A stretch of 64,000 nt of DNA, taken from NCBI GenBank assembly GCA_016806145.1, contig CP063166.1:1736001-1800000 (forward strand). Direction: 5' to 3'. Each line of letters starts with the position of its first letter. Positions within the stretch are counted from its first letter, which is position 1. Positions 61,370 to 64,000 of this stretch are shown here, piece after piece. The notes under the pieces were generated by a model that saw nothing but the letters and a program-made list of their open reading frames with translations, was not told the origin of the DNA and ran no database searches. Source of the DNA: Variovorax paradoxus. GTDB lineage: Bacteria; Pseudomonadota; Gammaproteobacteria; Burkholderiales; Burkholderiaceae_C. A program made the position numbers and the translations under genes.

Positions 61370-61630
61370 CTAGGCTTCCTCGAAGGAGCCCGCGATGTGG
61401 CCGCGCCATTCGCTGCGCTCGATCTCCTCGCGCGTCGGGTCGGTGGTCTCGTAGTCGCTCAGCAGCGTGAGGAAGCCCTGGGCCACGTCGCTCAGGCCCT
61501 CGGGATGCAGCCAGCCCCATTCGCATTCCTCGCAGTGCACGTACACCCGCGCGTTGGTGATGTCGTTCTGAAACAGGAGGCGGCCCTGGTTGCAGTTGGC
61601 GCAGGTGCTGGACCAGTAGAGGGTTCTCAT
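61370..61630 (-). CDS. Putative immunity protein of the adjacent T6SS toxin
   Basis: 86 residues, cytoplasmic. Two CxxC pairs (Cys10/Cys13 in STCANCNQG and Cys33/Cys36 in VHCEECEWGW) form a zinc-ribbon-like centre, followed by an acidic helix (SDYETTDPTREEIERSEW). The ATG overlaps the toxin stop by 4 bp, the arrangement expected of a toxin-immunity pair. Not assigned to a named immunity family; the role is inferred from position, size and acidity. Confidence 0.65.
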   Translation of the reverse strand: MRTLYWSSTCANCNQGRLLFQNDITNARVYVHCEECEWGWLHPEGLSDVAQGFLTLLSDYETTDPTREEIERSEWRGHIAGSFEEA

Positions 61631-62772
61631 TTGACGGGGTAGGAGGTGATGATCTGGTTGGTGCCGGGCACGAGCTTCATCTCGACCGAGCGGAAGAGCT
61701 CGCCGGTCGCCGCGGCGTTCCCGCCCGCGCGGCCGACGATCTCGTCCATCGGAACCCGGAGCATACCGGTGGCGTCCGGCTTGAGGCCCAGGTCCTGGGC
61801 CCGCTGCCAGGCCCGGTTGGTGGTGTCGACGCCGTCCTTGTAGAACACGCCGTGGCTGTCCTTGCCCGGCACGTCCTGGTTGTGCCGGCGCACATGGTCC
61901 TCGCGCTTCTCGCCCTTGTACGGACCCTTCTTCGGCACCACGGCCTCCCAGTCCAGCGGCGCGTACTTGCGCTGGACCACCGTGCCGCGCGCCGCGGCCG
62001 CGGGGTCGAGCGGCTCCAGCGGCGCGCCGCGGTTCATCTCGCGCGACCTGGCGAGCGCCTCGCCCGAGGCCGCGCGGCGCTCCGCCGCGAGCCGGGCGAA
62101 GGTGCGCGTGCGGGCGATCCCCACGAGGCTGCCCGAGAGCTGGTTCACGCCCGCCACCGCCTGCTCCGAGCCGCCGAGCAGGCGCGTGAGCGCGCCCGGG
62201 CCGCCGTAGACCGGCCCGAGGAAGGCGATGCCCATGGTGTTGCCCCAGCGCAGGTTGCGCTCGTCGAGCCAGCCCTGCTCCTGCGGCGTCAGCGGCGCGC
62301 TGTAGCGCGGGCCGGGCGTGTAGACGTCGCTGACGAAGTCGAGGTCGCGCCGCACCCGCAGCGATTCCTCGGGCGACAGCGGGGCCTTGCCGGTCAGGTG
62401 ATCGGACAGCCGCTGGCGCTTGTCGTCGATCAGCGATTGCGGCACCTCCTCGGGCCACTTCTCGCACTCGCGCTGGAATTCCCTGGCGCGCATCAGTTCG
62501 TCCGTCGGCTCCACGCCGACGGGCCGGTCGGTGCCGGCGGTCCAGCGCACGTACCACGGCTTGGCGTCGAACTCGGCCTTGGCGCGCGCATAGGGCTCGC
62601 CGCAGATGCCGGGGCGGCGGCGCACCATCGGCCCCTTGGGCACCTCGAAGGTCAGCACCCGCCCGGGCGTGCCGTTGCCGAGGAAGGGCGGCGTCGTGAG
62701 CAGGGAGGACAGCGAGGGCGCGGGCACCGCCTGCCCCGGCGCCTTCTCCTCGTCCTCCGGGATCGAGCTCAT
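61627..62772 (-). CDS. T6SS cargo effector with C-terminal toxin domain
   Basis: 381 residues. The N-terminal half is Pro/charged-rich with a short hydrophobic patch (GIAFLGPVYGG, about 181-191). The C-terminal 110 residues look like a polymorphic-toxin tip: EDHVRRHNQD (His293, His297), SHGVFYKDG (His307) and a final TNQIITSYP strand (Thr371, Tyr378), an arrangement reminiscent of BECR/EndoU-like ribonuclease toxins. It starts inside the stop of the PAAR-like gene (TGATG) and is followed by the coupled immunity gene. RNase activity is inferred from this pattern; the target is unproven. Confidence 0.65.
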   Translation of the reverse strand: MSSIPEDEEKAPGQAVPAPSLSSLLTTPPFLGNGTPGRVLTFEVPKGPMVRRRPGICGEPYARAKAEFDAKPWYVRWTAGTDRPVGVEPTDELMRAREFQRECEKWPEEVPQSLIDDKRQRLSDHLTGKAPLSPEESLRVRRDLDFVSDVYTPGPRYSAPLTPQEQGWLDERNLRWGNTMGIAFLGPVYGGPGALTRLLGGSEQAVAGVNQLSGSLVGIARTRTFARLAAERRAASGEALARSREMNRGAPLEPLDPAAAARGTVVQRKYAPLDWEAVVPKKGPYKGEKREDHVRRHNQDVPGKDSHGVFYKDGVDTTNRAWQRAQDLGLKPDATGMLRVPMDEIVGRAGGNAAATGELFRSVEMKLVPGTNQIITSYPVK

Positions 62773-63119
62773 CAGGCGGCCCCGTTCATCTCGCAGAGAT
62801 CGCCATGGCGCGCCACGGCGCGGCTCTCGACGAACACCGTCTGCGAACCCGCGACGATCTTCACGTTGCCCGCGCCGAGCGAGACGCCCGAGCGCACGCC
62901 GCTGCCCGCGTTGCCCGCCACGCCCTTGACGATGCTGTCGACCATCAGCACCTTCTCGCCGCGCGCGAACACGGTGTGCGAGTAGGCGGCCTGCTCGGGC
63001 GGCAGCATCGAGACGATGTCGAAGGGCACGACCTGGTTGCCGACGATGCAGAAGTCGGGCGCGACGTTGACCACCATGAAGCGCGACTCCGCGTCGGCGA
63101 TGTGTTTCTCGGCGCTCAT
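62772..63119 (-). CDS. PAAR-like DUF4150 protein (T6SS spike tip)
   Basis: 115 residues. FMVVNVAPDFCIVGNQVVPFDIVSML opens the DUF4150 domain and VKIVAGSQTVFVESRAVARHGDLCEMNG closes it, the PAAR-like fold that caps VgrG in type VI secretion. It carries the toxin onto the spike. The ATG overlaps the DUF2169 stop by 4 bp. No VgrG or other T6SS structural genes are inside the window; they may lie to the right. Confidence 0.88.
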   Translation of the reverse strand: MSAEKHIADAESRFMVVNVAPDFCIVGNQVVPFDIVSMLPPEQAAYSHTVFARGEKVLMVDSIVKGVAGNAGSGVRSGVSLGAGNVKIVAGSQTVFVESRAVARHGDLCEMNGAA

Positions 63120-64000
63120 CCGGTGGTCTCCATGGCTGCCGGTGCGCCGGCGACGTCTTGCGGAAGCGTTCGCTCGAACAGGTCGACCGCGACCGTGTCG
63201 AGCGCCTGGTCGAGCGTGAGCCGCCAGGTCAGGTGCACGAGCATCTCGTCCAGATCGATGTGCACGGTGTCGAGCTTCATCGCCGTGCTGCGCTCGCCGC
63301 CGTCGCCGTCGCGGCACAGCGCCTCGATCCACAGCCGCGGGAGCCGGGCCTCGAGGCCGGGCGTCGAGGCGAAGAAGCCGCTCAGCCGCAGGGATTCGTC
63401 GCCGCGCAGGCCGCCGGCCACGACCTGGTCGGCCGGGGCGTACTGGAAGAAGCGTTCGTCGAAGTCCTCGGCGTAGTCCATGTAGGGCTGGTCGCGCTGG
63501 CGCTCGCGCCAGGCATCGTCGTAGGTCCCGGCCAGCGCGAGGCGCGGCTGCCAGAAGCGCGCGATCGGCGCGAAGCCGGCCGGCCGCGCGTCCTCGTGGT
63601 TGGCCTGCGCGAGCGGCGCGTCGGCGTGCTCGATCTGCGGGCCGGGGAAGGGCCGCTCGAAGGCATGGCGCGCGCCCGGATGCTGCCCCTGCGCCGCGCC
63701 GCCGAACCAGCCGCTGCCGCAGGGGTTGGCCGCGTGGGTGCGCGGCGCGGCCGATGCGTCGTCGTCCGGCTCGAAGCCCCAGCCGCCATAGGCGAGCTCG
63801 TAGCGCAGCGGCACCGCGAGCGCGGGCTGCGGCGCCGACAGGGTGCGCTGCGCGGCCTCGGGCTGCCAGTCCCAATGGCGCGGTCCGGTCAGGCGCAGCG
63901 TCTTGTCCAGCAGCGGCGTTGCGTCGCGATGCAGCTGCAGCCGCGTCTGCCAGGCGTCGCGCGGCGTCCAGTCCAGGGCGTGCGCGGTGCCCGTCAGATA
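63116..64000 (-). CDS. DUF2169 effector chaperone/adaptor, 5' end beyond the window
   Basis: Partial gene: the reading frame stays open to the right edge, 294 codons visible. It starts in YLTGTAHALDWTPRD and continues through the DKTLRLTGPRHWDW strand, PLRYELAYGGWGFE, HAANPCGSGWFGG and LWIEALCRDGDGGE, all typical of DUF2169. Members load effectors onto VgrG/PAAR in type VI secretion. First visible gene of the four-gene cargo cassette. Confidence 0.88.
   Translation of the reverse strand, partial: YLTGTAHALDWTPRDAWQTRLQLHRDATPLLDKTLRLTGPRHWDWQPEAAQRTLSAPQPALAVPLRYELAYGGWGFEPDDDASAAPRTHAANPCGSGWFGGAAQGQHPGARHAFERPFPGPQIEHADAPLAQANHEDARPAGFAPIARFWQPRLALAGTYDDAWRERQRDQPYMDYAEDFDERFFQYAPADQVVAGGLRGDESLRLSGFFASTPGLEARLPRLWIEALCRDGDGGERSTAMKLDTVHIDLDEMLVHLTWRLTLDQALDTVAVDLFERTLPQDVAGAPAAMETTG

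Overview
High-GC DNA from a Gram-negative betaproteobacterium. The Comamonadaceae, most likely Variovorax or a close relative, fit best. The grounds are three Bug-type (tripartite tricarboxylate transporter) receptors, a Burkholderiales-type trimeric porin, many LysR regulators, GC-rich codon use and families of intergenic palindromic repeats of the kind common in this group. The identification is an inference; the window contains no rRNA, tRNA or marker gene.

Layout. 0-9.7 kb: ester and aromatic-acid scavenging (LysR-Bug pair, lipoprotein tannase, secreted hydrolase, Bug receptor, MHS-family permease). 9.7-13.9 kb: lactate use (lldD, LysR, lldP). 13.8-18 kb: TetR gene with a near-perfect operator, an NTF2-like gene, cyanase, a catalytically degenerate SDR and an aldehyde dehydrogenase. 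18-18.5 kb: three copies of a palindromic repeat and a small tandem duplication. 19.3-25.4 kb: an envelope-stress block with a BaeSR-like two-component system, two small membrane ORFs, a second response regulator whose phospho-acceptor Asp is Glu, and a BamA paralogue. 25.4-33.2 kb: NERD protein, porin, small secreted proteins, a GGDEF-EAL protein, and a CynX-type MFS carrier overlapping a GntR regulator. 33.4-37.3 kb: TPM-domain protein and penicillin-binding protein 1C, translationally coupled. 37.5-39.3 kb: small housekeeping or unknown genes. 39.37-40.10 kb: a 730-bp nested inverted repeat. 40.1-46.5 kb: amidase/DUF2848/MHS/EthD-like operon with a LysR gene, then a beta-lactamase-like hydrolase. 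46.6-52.6 kb: a five-gene catabolic operon (SDR, Bug, acyl-CoA synthetase, SDR, citryl-CoA-lyase-like) divergent from a LacI regulator. 52.6-61.3 kb: NTF2-like protein, an acidic protein, a giant alpha-2-macroglobulin and OpgC. 61.4-64 kb: a type VI secretion cargo cassette (DUF2169 chaperone, PAAR-like DUF4150, toxin, immunity) that runs off the right edge.

Most striking signals: (1) two unrelated families of structured intergenic repeats in which stem sequences differ between copies but stay self-complementary; (2) the T6SS toxin-immunity cassette; (3) the Glu-for-Asp response regulator beside a BamA paralogue; (4) the LacI-controlled operon built around a citryl-CoA-lyase-like enzyme; (5) enzymes with altered active sites (SDR, tannase). 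All start codons, operators and functions are read by eye; no database search was possible.
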